64,000 nucleotides of DNA, taken from contig NW_015438369.1 of the NCBI RefSeq assembly GCF_001293395.1, positions 366,635 through 430,634 on the forward strand. Direction: 5' to 3'. The position numbers and the translations under genes were made by a program. The stretch comes from Leptomonas pyrrhocoris (lineage: Eukaryota > Euglenozoa > Kinetoplastea > Trypanosomatida > Trypanosomatidae). This document shows, piece by piece, positions 10,501-20,300 of this stretch (positions are counted from its first letter, which is position 1; the number at the start of each line of letters is the position of its first letter). The notes beneath the pieces were generated by a model. That model was not told the origin of the DNA. It worked only from the letters and a program-made list of their open reading frames with translations, and ran no database searches.

Positions 10501-11405
10501 CGGCGGGCGAGGTGGAAGCCTTCACCTCGAACCCGGCCGCCTTCGACTTCGCCGTGAAGTTCCACCCTCGCCTCATCCTACAGCCCGATCGGGCGCTGCG
10601 CATGGACGCCTACGCTGCTGTTGCGGGTGCGGCGTCGGTGGGGGTCTCTTCATCCTTCACGAGCAGCGATGCGGACGGGCGCTCTGCGGAGGAAGTGGCT
10701 GCTGCGGCTGCGGGCTCTCCCGTGCGTATTTGGCAGCTCGACGAGCTCGACGCCGCGACTAGCAGCCGCGAGTACATCAACCAACTCGTGGAACGAGAGC
10801 CGGCTGCCCACGCCGTCCGCGTCGTGCGTGCGGCGCTGCGGGAGCGCGGCATGATGTTCTACGATGCGCTGGCTCCTTCCAGTCTGCACGTGGTGGGCAT
10901 CTCCGCGCAGCGGCAGCTGGGTAAGAGTCAGCAGCTGCACGCCGCCGTGGTGCAGGTGGCTCGCGGTGCACTGCTTCCAGCCCCTGCGAGTGCTTTTGTT
11001 GTTGAGTCGAAAACGAAGGGGAATCGCGACCTCCGCGGCCACGACGGTGGACATGATCACGACGACGAGGACCACGCGCACGCGCATCAGCACGATCTCC
11101 AACGTGCTTCTTTGCACCAGCGACACATGTCTAAGTCCTTTAAGTCTCGAAAGGCTGCAGGAAAGACGATGAAGAATCTAAAGGGAAAGGGCGGAGATGC
11201 GGGGAAAGTGGGTCGCAGTCACACCTATCAAGAGCCGCCGCCGCGTGCGGGTCACAAGCGTCCTCGCAGCAGTGACACGCCGCCCTCAGCGGCTGCGGCG
11301 AAAGTGCGGAAGGCAGCGGTGACGTCGGCGGCATCCGACAGAAAGGACAGACCGGTGTCGAAACCGCAGACGACTAGCAAAAATGCGAAGAAGGCTGCGA
11401 AGTAG
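7539..11405 (+). CDS. NOL6: NOL6/Nrap/Utp22-family ribosome biogenesis protein
   Basis: 1288 residues, close to human NOL6 (~1146) and yeast Utp22 (~1237). In the family it is a catalytically inactive nucleotidyltransferase-like scaffold of the UTP-C part of the small-subunit processome in the nucleolus. Family blocks are visible in order: IVVLKCWAHHTGL followed by LNGFVIAAMVLRLLEEG (residues ~297-336); the central DPTIEPIHCVLSIDDNRSIP and MEAIAMMKGAIAAQLAKTL block (~697-740); VDVIYRGYLFRIYIAHYRE (~789); and the hallmark VRLAKRWMSAMCL, EAVELLVANAYLQP and GFLRFVQLLATHDW set (~850-908). A Lys/Arg-rich tail of about 110 residues (~1180-1288) fits nucleolar retention. Acidic/Ala-rich inserts occur near 145-190 and 745-770. 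The start is a true ATG just after a strong acceptor. Confidence 0.93.
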   Translation: MALQNYNLAWSDSLVERVETHLRDIHSALIQHYESSGYETDVEGRQAAADANGEDESAAAAATIDAVSPAGSFLLRTCVYDTPFPELHAQRGVGADLVLSIPASCCSAADLQDGLYLERRQAFLEEIHAYLAQLIRGATKRAAAATASSSTTAAAATADSDGDNESSDGEAVPSSRTKKTASSRRSETAKAANMAAAARLSRMEVSVAPIHGCYALEGKNILKLRFRRRAQPAVYETFFVNLHFRPSMFSGRTVNAAAVRKHPYYSYSILEDYLMPHYLKKLHEVCVASASVRRAIVVLKCWAHHTGLMSAASGHPEGLNGFVIAAMVLRLLEEGIVSASMSLDNMVRAVWVQLSRGFFASGSATAVARPVKVSLAEEQGEMCVLRFAGEVHNILFHTSTAFFQHVIRPAAEEALQHPFSMEVVDRVAFLPLPLRYDVALTVRLHASANSSSAAAAATERSETAVKKSGLWRSPRVAAMEEPLRVLREALGIRASFVTAWQTDDDHLQVVVQLTSEAEGRNRLTRGPAIEDAAAVERFTAFWGADLTSTRQFSDGAIYRCVLWTFPEDEGTHTTIALSASAVLRRVVEFALRKHVAAQAEVNVLLGGLEGYLSERIGAEWRDAAPLMQRSLLDATKAVQHMLQNLPHGSVPCRIVSFDVVAASERHTEVFPARPHLALTYTTDNLQDPSFAGLSTDPTIEPIHCVLSIDDNRSIPDTMEAIAMMKGAIAAQLAKTLQAHFGEQTATATSAESGKKAKAKAKRHARGPGSEAEADGELVKGAIRTQCTSQSVDVIYRGYLFRIYIAHYREVSLLRALQRETEANVLEMKLYWTAQHAKFLKTIAFGHHSYSHAVRLAKRWMSAMCLYEFVQPEAVELLVANAYLQPANTPKTPAGGFLRFVQLLATHDWSKPLVLPFTDDDSDKTAVAAAALVRKLGDQQGMFIATPYAPAASPFTVLTPRPMIMGRLVQLAQSVVAVLLRHLEGRNATAGEVEAFTSNPAAFDFAVKFHPRLILQPDRALRMDAYAAVAGAASVGVSSSFTSSDADGRSAEEVAAAAAGSPVRIWQLDELDAATSSREYINQLVEREPAAHAVRVVRAALRERGMMFYDALAPSSLHVVGISAQRQLGKSQQLHAAVVQVARGALLPAPASAFVVESKTKGNRDLRGHDGGHDHDDEDHAHAHQHDLQRASLHQRHMSKSFKSRKAAGKTMKNLKGKGGDAGKVGRSHTYQEPPPRAGHKRPRSSDTPPSAAAAKVRKAAVTSAASDRKDRPVSKPQTTSKNAKKAAK

Positions 11406-11569
11406 AGGGAAAAGTCTTGTAAAACCGTGTTGCAGCCGTTCGAATAATCTTTCGCGGTCGACCCTATTGGCTCAGTTTGCCGCGTTTTTTAACTGTGAGG
11501 CGAAGCGATCGCGAATAACTGCGTCTTAAGGCGAGGTTGTGTGCTGTTGTTATTGTTGTAGTGGCTGCG

Positions 11570-11598
11570 TGTGTGTGTGTGGGGTGGGGGGGGGGGGC
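11570..11598. repeat. GT repeat followed by G homopolymer
   Basis: About six GT units run into GGGGTGGGGGGGGGGGGG. This is low-complexity sequence in the 3' flank of NOL6. Confidence 0.8.
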
Positions 11599-12148
11599 AG
11601 GTTGCATTGACTGCGGCAAACTGTGGCGTTGACATGCGCTATGGCATTTTTTTCTTTTCTCCCCCTCTCTCTCTCTTTCTGACGAGTAACACAAATCTAA
11701 GTAACTGTTCAACACACCCCGGACTGTCCTGAGCGTTTTTGTTCGATGGACTCCTTCTCCTCGTATTTAAGGCGTACGTAACCGCCACTAAAAAAGAAAA
11801 GAAAAGCCCCTATAGCAGATAGGCTCCACGTCACACACATATATATATTTATTTATTGATGTTGCTCAGAAGGTGTTACATCCTCTGGCCGAGACAGCAG
11901 CTGTGGAAAACGTGTTCCGCGGCGTTTTGCTGCATTTCCTCCCATGATGTCGCCCATCGAGTTTCGAGTTGGGAAGGGGGAGGAGGGGGGTCTGGCTCGT
12001 GAGGGTTTCATGTGCTTTTGTTCCTCATCACCACAACGAAAGAAAGAAAAACAATGCTGCTGATGTTTGTGGGCGCGTGTGTTAGCCGAGTCGGTGTTTT
12101 CTCTGCCGCCGGGCTCTCTCGTACTCACGCCTCCTTTGTTTGGCTGAA

Positions 12149-12175
12149 CCTCCCTTCTCTGTTATTGCTCGCTAG
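12149..12175 (+). promoter_or_regulatory. Candidate spliced-leader acceptor for the zinc-ribbon gene
   Basis: The tract CCTCCCTTCTCTGTTATTGC leads to CTAG, with AG at 12174-12175. The first in-frame ATGs are at 12338 and 12389. Confidence 0.4.
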
Positions 12176-12388
12176 ATTGCTTGGTCTGCCCTCCGTTTTG
12201 TTTTTTTAATGGGACCTGGTAATGGTGGTAGCGCAGTGCGCCGTGTCAGGTACTGCGGTCTCTGCCCATCACTGTATTTCTTAGTTCCTTCTCACTGATA
12301 CTCCCACAAAAGTGGAGACGCACACACGCGAGAGTCGATGCTCCACCATGTCGGCAGCTCTCCCGTGCTTTGCCGACATCATCAACTG

Positions 12389-13519
12389 ATGAGCTCGGCA
12401 CGGTCGATACAACTCGGGCGTGCCTCCCCGCTGCACACCTCAGGTGCGTTCTACGTCTCCAGAAATTGTGGAACCGATGCACACCAGCGGCATCGTAGCC
12501 GCGTTGACACCTTCTCCCACTCTCGAGGCACCGCTGGCGTTGCTGCGCAGCCCGCGAGGCAGCTCAAAAAGTCACGCCCCCTTCTTCTGCGCACATCCCT
12601 TCTGGAGCAGCTGCAAGACGCGGGAGGCAGCATCGGCAGCAGCGATGGTACAAGTGCGGCCCAAGAGCGTAACACAACCGCCGAAAGCCTCGATACCGTC
12701 GTTGCGTCTCCTCAGCACAGCAGCGCACACGAAAACGCGGCCAGCCCCTATGTGACCTCGTCGCAGCTCCTCTCGGCGCAACAACGAACGGAAGTCAACG
12801 CTCGCAACTCTGCCGCACGCCACTGTCGCGCCACGAGCGATGCTGCACCATCGTCGGTGTCGGCAGTCGCGTCTCTCCAGCTGCACGCGCAGCAGCGTGC
12901 CTTGCGGGATGCCTTCACGCACGCCCGGCAGCACCACAACGTGAAATTAAAGAAAGACCCTCGTGTCTATCACGCAGAACGCAAGGCCTTCCGTCAGGCC
13001 CATCAAGGGCGGCTGCCAACGGTGCAGGAGGTAAGCCCCACCGTGGCCGTTCCTCTCGCCCCGGTTAGCGCCCTAAAGACGCTCGCCCACGCCGACCCAA
13101 GTCGATCCCTGTTGCATCGCGCCGCCGAAGACGCCGTCCTCCTGCACAACGCGGTTGTCAAGAACGAGCTGGTGAAGAGCAGTGCACCGCAGCTGGTGCG
13201 CTGCCTCCGCTGCTTCCACGTCTACGCCGCCCGTCCACGCACCTTGTGGGGGGGCGAGGTGGAGCAGAGCGGGATTGAGTACGAAAAGGCACAGGCGCAG
13301 CTGGCGGCGGACAGGCAGCTGCAGCGCGGGCCGTGGCGGCGCAAGCGTCTTGCGAGCGTTGGACGTCGTCAGCAGGCGCGGCAGGATGACCCAACGTGCT
13401 GTCCACAGTGCGGCAGTCCGCGTGCGCAGTGGATGATGGAGTACGTCCACCACCACTCTCACGAAAAAAGCGTGATGAAGCACGATGACGAACGGGGGAA
13501 AGGGGAGGACTGGGGCTGA
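12389..13519 (+). CDS. Zinc-ribbon protein, possibly mitochondrial
   Basis: 376 residues from the ATG at 12389. An upstream in-frame ATG at 12338 would add 17 residues. From 12389 the N-terminus (MSSARSIQLGRASPLHTSGA) is Ser/Arg-rich without acids, like a mitochondrial presequence, which is why I prefer it. The middle is Gln/Ser/Ala-rich with a basic helix (KLKKDPRVYHAERKAFRQA, ~190). The C-terminus has two Cys-x2-Cys knuckles, RCLRCFHVY (~270) and CCPQCGSP (~336), separated by ~65 mostly basic residues, and ends in a His-rich stretch. Two CxxC pairs suggest one structural zinc site. I do not recognise the family; an organellar RNA or ribosome factor is possible but is inference. Confidence 0.75.
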   Translation: MSSARSIQLGRASPLHTSGAFYVSRNCGTDAHQRHRSRVDTFSHSRGTAGVAAQPARQLKKSRPLLLRTSLLEQLQDAGGSIGSSDGTSAAQERNTTAESLDTVVASPQHSSAHENAASPYVTSSQLLSAQQRTEVNARNSAARHCRATSDAAPSSVSAVASLQLHAQQRALRDAFTHARQHHNVKLKKDPRVYHAERKAFRQAHQGRLPTVQEVSPTVAVPLAPVSALKTLAHADPSRSLLHRAAEDAVLLHNAVVKNELVKSSAPQLVRCLRCFHVYAARPRTLWGGEVEQSGIEYEKAQAQLAADRQLQRGPWRRKRLASVGRRQQARQDDPTCCPQCGSPRAQWMMEYVHHHSHEKSVMKHDDERGKGEDWG

Positions 13520-14181
13520 GCGCGCTCCTCTCACTCGTGGCGAAGCATACGTTGACGGCGGCACAGCAGAAAAAGGAAGGAAGACGCGCACCAACATGCT
13601 TTTCGCTTCTGTTTTAAACGCCTCGTTGGCACACTTGCGAAGCGAAGGGGTCTTTTTTGTTGTTGTTATTGTAGCTGGGGGGGGGGGAATTGCAATCCTC
13701 GTCACATATTTAAGCGCCATAAGAAGGAGCAACACGAAATTGCACTCTCTGTTATCGACTGCTCTCACTCGTCTACGGACAAACACTGATTCTTATTTCA
13801 TGAACGTGCAGTTGGTTCTACAAGCGAGGCGCCGCTGCACATCGCTCCTTCCTGCCTGATCTCTTCAACGACGTCTTTTTGTCGTTTCTCCCATCTCTGT
13901 AATTCCTTCGGTTTTTTTTTCCGCATTCCACCAGGCGCGTGCCTCCCTGCCTTCCACTACATGTGTCACCGCCCTCCCCCCTCCATTAGAGAGAGAGAAG
14001 CCTTCAGAGTACATCTGGACCGCCTTCACGTACATTATATAATTACTTAGCCGTGTTGCATCACGGTACGGCTTTACCATTTTTGCCTAGGACGCGTTCA
14101 CCGCGTCCGTTTGTGCTGCGTTGACTTACTGACTTCTCTTCTGTTGTTTGTGGCTGCTGCTGCTGCTGCTGTCGCTTGTAC
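13520..14181. other. Intergenic spacer, zinc-ribbon gene to PIG-V
   Basis: No gene seen. It contains a T-run and G-run near 13650-13690 and T/C-rich stretches. The last strong acceptor (AG at 14089-14090) is followed by a (GCT) repeat at about 14155-14171. Confidence 0.45.
14071..14090 (+). promoter_or_regulatory. Candidate spliced-leader acceptor for PIG-V
   Basis: GCTTTACCATTTTTGCCTAG, with AG at 14089-14090. No other AG occurs before the start-codon region, which makes this the likely trans-splice site. Confidence 0.5.
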
Positions 14182-16239
14182 ATGTGTGAATCTCACTCAT
14201 CGACTACTTCGTCATCTTTACCGTTTGTCATGAGTTCCGCGGGACCGCTGCGCGCCGTGGGCGGCCTCGCACGTCGGCTGGCAGCGACCACTCTGGAGGT
14301 GTACAGTGGTTCGCCTTTCAACCTTCTGGACTACCTCGGCAGCTGCACGGACGCGGCCCTCTTCGGCTGGATTGCGCTGACACGGTTGTCACTGCTGTTG
14401 TTAATGTGGTTTAGTCGCACCGCGGCGCCGCTGCTCTTTCGCGCCCCCGGCAGATCATTTATCTTCGACACGGGCGAGGAGCTCTACGACGATGCGCGCT
14501 TTGCCATGGTGCGGCAGTGGGACGGTGTGCACATGTTCTTCATCGCGCACTACGGCTACCTCTACGAAAACCAACTTGTGTTTTTCCCCGGTCTGCCGGC
14601 TCTCATCCGCGGCGTGGCGTACGTGACGCAGACGGCTGTTCCGATGCTGCACAAGCTGGCACCTGTAGCGCTGTATGTGTGTGTCGTCAACGTGGTGGCC
14701 TCCTGCCTCGCCGGGGTGCTGCTGCGACGACTCGCCATCTTAACCTTCTTGGGCCCTGAGGCGGTGCTCCATACGTGTCGGTGGCGGCGACGGTCACGCG
14801 CCTCCTCGTCTTCCTCTGTCACCCGCGTCACCGAGGCAGCTATTCGCTACCGGCTGCTGCACGGTCTGACCGGGACGTCTCTGGACGCCGCAGACCCGCA
14901 GGCGACGCTCCCGACCACCACGAAGGCGGTCCGCACCGAGCTGCGCCGCCGCCGTCGCGTCATTGGCGCGGCGGCGCTACTGTGGATCTTCACCCCCTCC
15001 ATGGTCTTCACAGTGGCGGTGTACACAGAGAGCCTGTTTGCCCTCACCACTATGTTAGGTGTGTACTGCCTTGCCTGGTATGAGCCGCTGCCGTGGGCAG
15101 TGCAGGAACGAATGGCTGGCTGGCCCTCGACTACCTCCGCCACCACGAGCGCCACACGAAGACCGGAAGACGAGGACGCCGTCGTCGTGGGCCCTGCCTC
15201 GCTCGACGACGTGCTGAGCGATCTGACCGGGGGCTCTCGAAACTGGCCCACCGTTGTGTGGAAGCAAGTCTTGATCACCCCTGCAGAGACTGCGGCATTG
15301 TTGCTCTTCACGCTAGCTGCGACCCTTCGCTCCAACGCCTTCACGTATGCGGGCTTCCTTGCTTTCCCCGTCGTGGTGCAGCTTATTCTGCCAGAGCTAT
15401 ACGCAGCACAGTGCAGGACCACCCTGACTGGTCAGCGCGCCAAAGCGATTTTGTCCGCAGCAACAGCTCCAGCCAACGAGGACCTGCCTGGTCAGACCTC
15501 CTCGCAGGTGGCAGAGCAGGCGCAACGTTCATCTGCGCGGTCACCGCCAAACACATCCACACCACGCGCAAGGAAGGCAGTCGTCTGTCGTGCCCTCTCG
15601 TGTCCGCAGCGGCGCCTCCCGCACCCTCTGCGCGCGCTCGTGATCCTTCTGGAGTGCGTCGTGCTGTTCCTTCCTTACCTGGCCATCAACTACCTCGGCT
15701 ATCACCGCTTTGTGACGCACGCGAGGGGGGCGTCTGAGCAGCCGCAGACGGGCCTCGCCTTTTTGGAGTTCTACCCAACGCTGCAGAAAAGGTACTGGAA
15801 CGTAAGCTTCCTGTCCGCCTACACCTTCACAAACCTGCCGAACGTGGTGTTGGCCTTGCCGGTGGCCGTGCTGGTCGCCATGTGCACCCACACCTGGTAC
15901 CTCAGTCCCGCGTGGGAGGCCCGTGCGGGGGCGACGGCGCCAAACGCCCGCAGCGCCAACGTCACATCGTTTGGGTCACGCTTCTGTGCGGCGGCGCTAC
16001 CGTGGATTCGCTCCTCCAACGTAGTGCACCTGCTCGCCCTGCTCGCCTTGGCCCTCGCAGCGATGCACGTGCAGGTAACGAACCGCTTTGTCATGGCAAG
16101 CCCTGCGCTGTACTATTTGCTGGGTGCGCAGCTGGCAGAGCGACCAACGAGCTTTCTCAGCCAGCTGATGTTGATGTGGAGTATTCTGTGGAGCATCATA
16201 GGTGGCATTCTTTTTGCAAATCACCTCCCCTGGACGTAG
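14182..16239 (+). CDS. PIGV: GPI mannosyltransferase 2 (PIG-V family)
   Basis: 685 residues from the first ATG; a second in-frame ATG at 14230 (MSSAGPLRAVGG) could equally be used. PIG-V (GT76) is an ER multi-pass enzyme that transfers the second mannose (alpha-1,6) from dolichol-phosphate-mannose onto the GPI precursor. The family signature is clear: RQWDGVHMFFIAHYGYLYEN followed by QLVFFPGLPALIR (residues ~110-143), the DGEHF/ENELAFFP-type luminal loop carrying the catalytic Asp. The later block KRYWNVSFLSAYTF, LPNVVLALPV (~535-563) also matches. Multiple hydrophobic helices follow (for example VHLLALLALALAAMHVQVTN and a C-terminal LMLMWSILWSIIGGILF). It is longer than human PIG-V (~493) because of hydrophilic loop inserts near 205-225, 310-345 and 430-460. 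GPI anchors are essential for trypanosomatid surface coats. Confidence 0.92.
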   Translation: MCESHSSTTSSSLPFVMSSAGPLRAVGGLARRLAATTLEVYSGSPFNLLDYLGSCTDAALFGWIALTRLSLLLLMWFSRTAAPLLFRAPGRSFIFDTGEELYDDARFAMVRQWDGVHMFFIAHYGYLYENQLVFFPGLPALIRGVAYVTQTAVPMLHKLAPVALYVCVVNVVASCLAGVLLRRLAILTFLGPEAVLHTCRWRRRSRASSSSSVTRVTEAAIRYRLLHGLTGTSLDAADPQATLPTTTKAVRTELRRRRRVIGAAALLWIFTPSMVFTVAVYTESLFALTTMLGVYCLAWYEPLPWAVQERMAGWPSTTSATTSATRRPEDEDAVVVGPASLDDVLSDLTGGSRNWPTVVWKQVLITPAETAALLLFTLAATLRSNAFTYAGFLAFPVVVQLILPELYAAQCRTTLTGQRAKAILSAATAPANEDLPGQTSSQVAEQAQRSSARSPPNTSTPRARKAVVCRALSCPQRRLPHPLRALVILLECVVLFLPYLAINYLGYHRFVTHARGASEQPQTGLAFLEFYPTLQKRYWNVSFLSAYTFTNLPNVVLALPVAVLVAMCTHTWYLSPAWEARAGATAPNARSANVTSFGSRFCAAALPWIRSSNVVHLLALLALALAAMHVQVTNRFVMASPALYYLLGAQLAERPTSFLSQLMLMWSILWSIIGGILFANHLPWT

Positions 16240-17321
16240 CGTAGAGAGTTTGTTTGTTTGTTTTCTAAACAGATGTGTGTGAGTGGAATAGGCTGACGTT
16301 GCTGGTTTTTTTAGAATGGGAGGAACGTTGCGAGTTGGGACACGGACGTGCGAATCGACCCGCGTTGTGGTTTTTGATTCCCCCTCTTATCCCAACTAGC
16401 AATTCTCCACTTGTCCTGTCCCTCTCACGATAAAAAGTCGGCCTTTATGTGTGTATTTCTTCTCTATTATTATTATTATGTTGTACATCGGCTCTCCGCC
16501 TTTTAATTGGTGTACGCACGTCATGGCGCACACACGTCTGTGTGTGTTGTGTGTGTTTCCTTTTTATCTCTTACAATCAAAACAGCGAAGGGAATCCACG
16601 AAAGGGTGAACGCATTTGAAGATTTATTCTGATTCAAGGCCTATCATTTCGGATCAACTCTCTCACATAATATATGTATATCGGCACTTCAAACTTTGTG
16701 TTTCTGTCGGTAGACTTTTTCAGTGATCTGCTTTATCATTTCATCTGCGTGCTTCCCTTCTCCCTTTCTTCTTACTTCTCTGCTCGCCTCTTCTCCTTTT
16801 CTACAATGATTTTATGTATGTTGCCCTGGTGCTGCTGCGTTGATTGTGCATGCGTCTTCCGTCTCGCTTTTCACGTTGCTGAATGCTGCAGCTGAGAACA
16901 CACACACACACGCACGCACATCTGCGGCGCTTTAGCACGTGGGCCGTCCTAACGTCTCCGTGAACGGTGTGTGTTTTACATGTACATACCCCGTTTTTGT
17001 ATTGAAGTCTTTCTTCTTCTTCTCTTTCAGGCCCCCCACCCGCTACTCGCACAGCATTACCAAACCTCGCAGTGTGAGAATTTTTACTATTTCATGTATA
17101 CAACGTACCGTGTTCTTTACATTGTACTGATCTTTGAGCGCAGCTCTTTTGGATTTTGACTCTTCGCCCGTGTTCATCATCATATATATATATTTCCTCT
17201 CAGAACACGTCGCTTCGCTTTGCCGGTGCTCGTCTCGCTGTCCATCGACTTCTTCTGCATCCGCCACTCACGCTGTATACACACCACACGCATACACCTC
17301 CAGGTGATCTGTCCGAGAAGG
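16240..17321. other. Intergenic spacer, PIG-V to IQ-motif gene
   Basis: About 1.1 kb, more AT-rich than the coding sequence, with no supported gene. Pyrimidine stretches lie near 16740-16800 and 17010-17032, and an (AC) repeat near 16898. The best acceptor is at 17202-17203. Confidence 0.45.
17191..17203 (+). promoter_or_regulatory. Candidate spliced-leader acceptor for the IQ-motif gene
   Basis: TATTTCCTCTCAG, AG at 17202-17203, lies just after a TA repeat and 119 bp before the first in-frame ATG. Confidence 0.5.
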
Positions 17322-20300
17322 ATGCGGAGTGCTCGCCGACGGAGCACCGCGGCGCCGCCGCCGTCAAAAGAGCGAAACTCCCTTAAAGGCGAGGTCACCG
17401 CAGCTCGCAAGATGAGCAGCCCAAAAATAGTGGCAGCAAAACGGAACTCCTCCTCCCTCACCGCAAAGAAGACGCGGCGGAAGCAGTCCACGCAGCAGCA
17501 GCCCGCCACCACCACCGCCGCCGCCGAAACCGCGACGGTTGGGCCAGCGCCATCGTCCCCGCCCAGCGCGCCACCCCCACGTGGCGAAGATAAAAAGCCT
17601 CGCAAAGAAAGCGCTACGGTCACGCAGCCGGCCGATGCACCGAGCGAGAACGCGCCGGTCGAACCTGCGCCGTCGCCTCCCGAGCCGAGCAAAGACGCCG
17701 TGGTGGGCGGGACGGTGGCTACGACAACAGCACCGAAGCGCAACAGCGGCAACGGAGGAAGCTCCGGCTCCATTCGCCTCTCCCCCGCCCCACCCCCGTC
17801 GTCCGTCACGATGCTCTCTCCCATCAACGAAATACACTGCAGCCTCACCCAGCTCTACCTGACACCGATCTCCGCCTCCCTCTCGTCGCCGCACGCGGGC
17901 TTCACCGCACTGCACTTCGACGGGCGCAGTGCGAGTTGGTCCAACAGCGGCACCACGGCTGTCGCGGGCGCCATCCCGGGCGGCCCTCTGATCCCCGCAA
18001 ACCGCCGCGGCAGCGACCAGCGGCACTCCGGCAGCGGTGGCAGCGGCGGCTTGGTCGCCGTCGCGGGGGACGACTTCGTCACAGGTGCCCCGCACGCCCA
18101 GCGGATGCGAACACGCGGCTCTGCTACGTCCCCGCTGAAGTTGCCGCACGGCGGAAACTTGCGACCGCGGCAGACCTCCGCCTCCTCCTCCTCCACCGGC
18201 CACCCCGACGCAGGCGTGACGGACGCAAGCGCGCGGCGTGGGCAGGGGAAGCCACAACCGCCACCGCCGTCGCAGGTGCACCGCCGTTCCTCCGGCGGTG
18301 CCTCGACGCAATTGTCTGTGACGGCCAAGACGCTCTTCGCCACGACGGACACCGTCGCCGTCCCGCTGACGCCGCCGGTGCCGCCGCCGCTGACCTCCAC
18401 GGTGAAGTCGCCGTCACCGGCGGGGGGTCGTCTGCCGCCCACGCCGCCCCCTTTCGACAATAGCACGCGCTCCGCCGGCGGTAGCAGCGGCAGCGAGGGC
18501 CGCCACGGGTCGTGGAACCTCGCCTCGAACTGGAGCCCGACTGAACCCTCACCCACACCCGTCGTGAGTGCGGGCACTACAGGTCGCAGCGGCCTCACGC
18601 TCCGGCAGTGGCGTGATAGCGACGACGACGCGGAAAGCCCCAATGAGCGGTCCTTCTACTCGACCTCGATTGTGTCGACGGTCACCTCAACGTTTGATGA
18701 GCAGCCTCCGCCCCCACCGCCGCCGCCGGCGCAGTTAAACCTTGGTGTTGGCAGTCGAGGCCGTCAAGCGGCACCGCCACCGCTCCCCATGGTGCCCGTC
18801 GCCCCGCAGAAACTCTTCTCCCCCACCGGGAATGAGTCCATCAGTCTTTTCTTGGATGCAAACATCTGGCATAAGAGAGGCAGACGGGGACGCAGCAGCA
18901 CGACTGACAGCAACTTCAGCATTCGCGAGAGCAGCGTCGCCTCTCTTCGCCAGAGCAGCAGCTCCGAGTCGAAAGACGGCAGCCACGACGACGACGACAA
19001 CGCGCCGTCAGCTCACCGCGGCAGCTTCTTCCCCTCCTCGCACGTGAGCCTCGACGGAGCGGAGCCGTTGGCGCTGTGTCCGCCGACCTCCGACTCCGAC
19101 CCAAACGGCGAGGGGAACGTCCAAAAGGAGCTCGGCGCAGACCTGCAACGTCACGATTCGAGTCCCGGAGCAAAACGGGGCGGGTGGGGTGGCGCGGGTC
19201 CCGCACCTCCACCGCTCTCGCTGGAGTCCAACATTCAACCCAGCAGGTCCAACGTCGGAGGAGACAAGAAAGGGGCGTCGCCATCCTCGCCAGCGGAGGC
19301 CGGTGGCGCGGCTCGTAAAGGAAGTGCGAGCGGCGATGGCCCTTTTCAGTCGCCAAATACACCACCCTCATTGAAGGCATCGGAGAGCGGTGCGGGCAGT
19401 GGCTTGTTGACGAACGAGCAAACAAAATCGCAGCGCTCCACCCCCACCCCGACGATTGTGGACCCCGACGCGACTCCGCAGCTCGAGTCGTCGCTCATAA
19501 TTAAAGAGCATCCGTCCTCTGCGTCCCTGTCGTCGGGCCACGGTACAGAGGCGTCGACCCGGCAGCAAGAACTGGCGCGGTCTTTTCGCAACCGTATTCA
19601 AGTTGGTGTGCGTGCCCCGAAGCGAAAGCAGACGATCCGACGCGTGCCGTCCAGCCTGCGCGGTCGCCGCAGCAGCGTCAGTGACGGTGCCCAGCGAGGC
19701 TCGAGTGGACGAACTGGGTCGGCGGGCAGTAGCGGTAGCAACGGCCTTCGTCGCAGCGTCAGCTCGCGTCGCAGCGGCAGGAGCACCGGCAACCTCGCCG
19801 GCAGCCCCGTCACGGCGTTTGTGCGCGCCGCCTTCATCCTGCTCGCCTGTGCGCAGTTCAGGAAGGCGGCGGTGACCTGCCGGGCGCGACACCGCTACGA
19901 AGACGTGGACGCCCCGCGCGCTGCGTTTCTCATTCAGTGCGCCTGGCGTCGTCGTCAGCAGAGACGGCGCATACGAGAGAGCAACGCCGTCCAGCTTCTG
20001 GTGCCGTGGGTGCGGCTGCACCTGCGGCGGCTGCGCAAGACAAAGGAGGTGAGTGCGCTGCTGCTCCAGCGCGTCTTCCGCGGGCAGGTTGTGCGCTCCT
20101 TCCACCAGTTCTTGTATGCGCGGATGCAATACAACAAGGCCCTCGATGTCGTACTGCGCGCCGTGCGACGGTTGGAGGCGCAGAAGATGCTCTTTCGCTT
20201 GCGACTGCAGCGAGATGAACGAGTGGTCCTGATTGGGCAGTGCATTCAGGGCTGCCTTCAAGTGCTGCGCGCGGAGCAAATGGAGTGGGGCGGCTTGGTG

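Larger units (their letters stand above)
11406..12388. other. Intergenic spacer, NOL6 to zinc-ribbon gene
   Basis: No convincing gene. It holds a GT-repeat plus long G-run at about 11570-11598, a short TA tract near 11840, and the acceptor tract ending at 12175. Apparent ORFs here are composition artefacts. Confidence 0.45.

Noticed and set aside
12012-12209. Small ORF with hydrophobic stretches upstream of the zinc-ribbon gene
   Set aside because: It lies inside the pyrimidine-rich splice region and its Leu/Ser/Phe content is what T/C tracts encode by chance.
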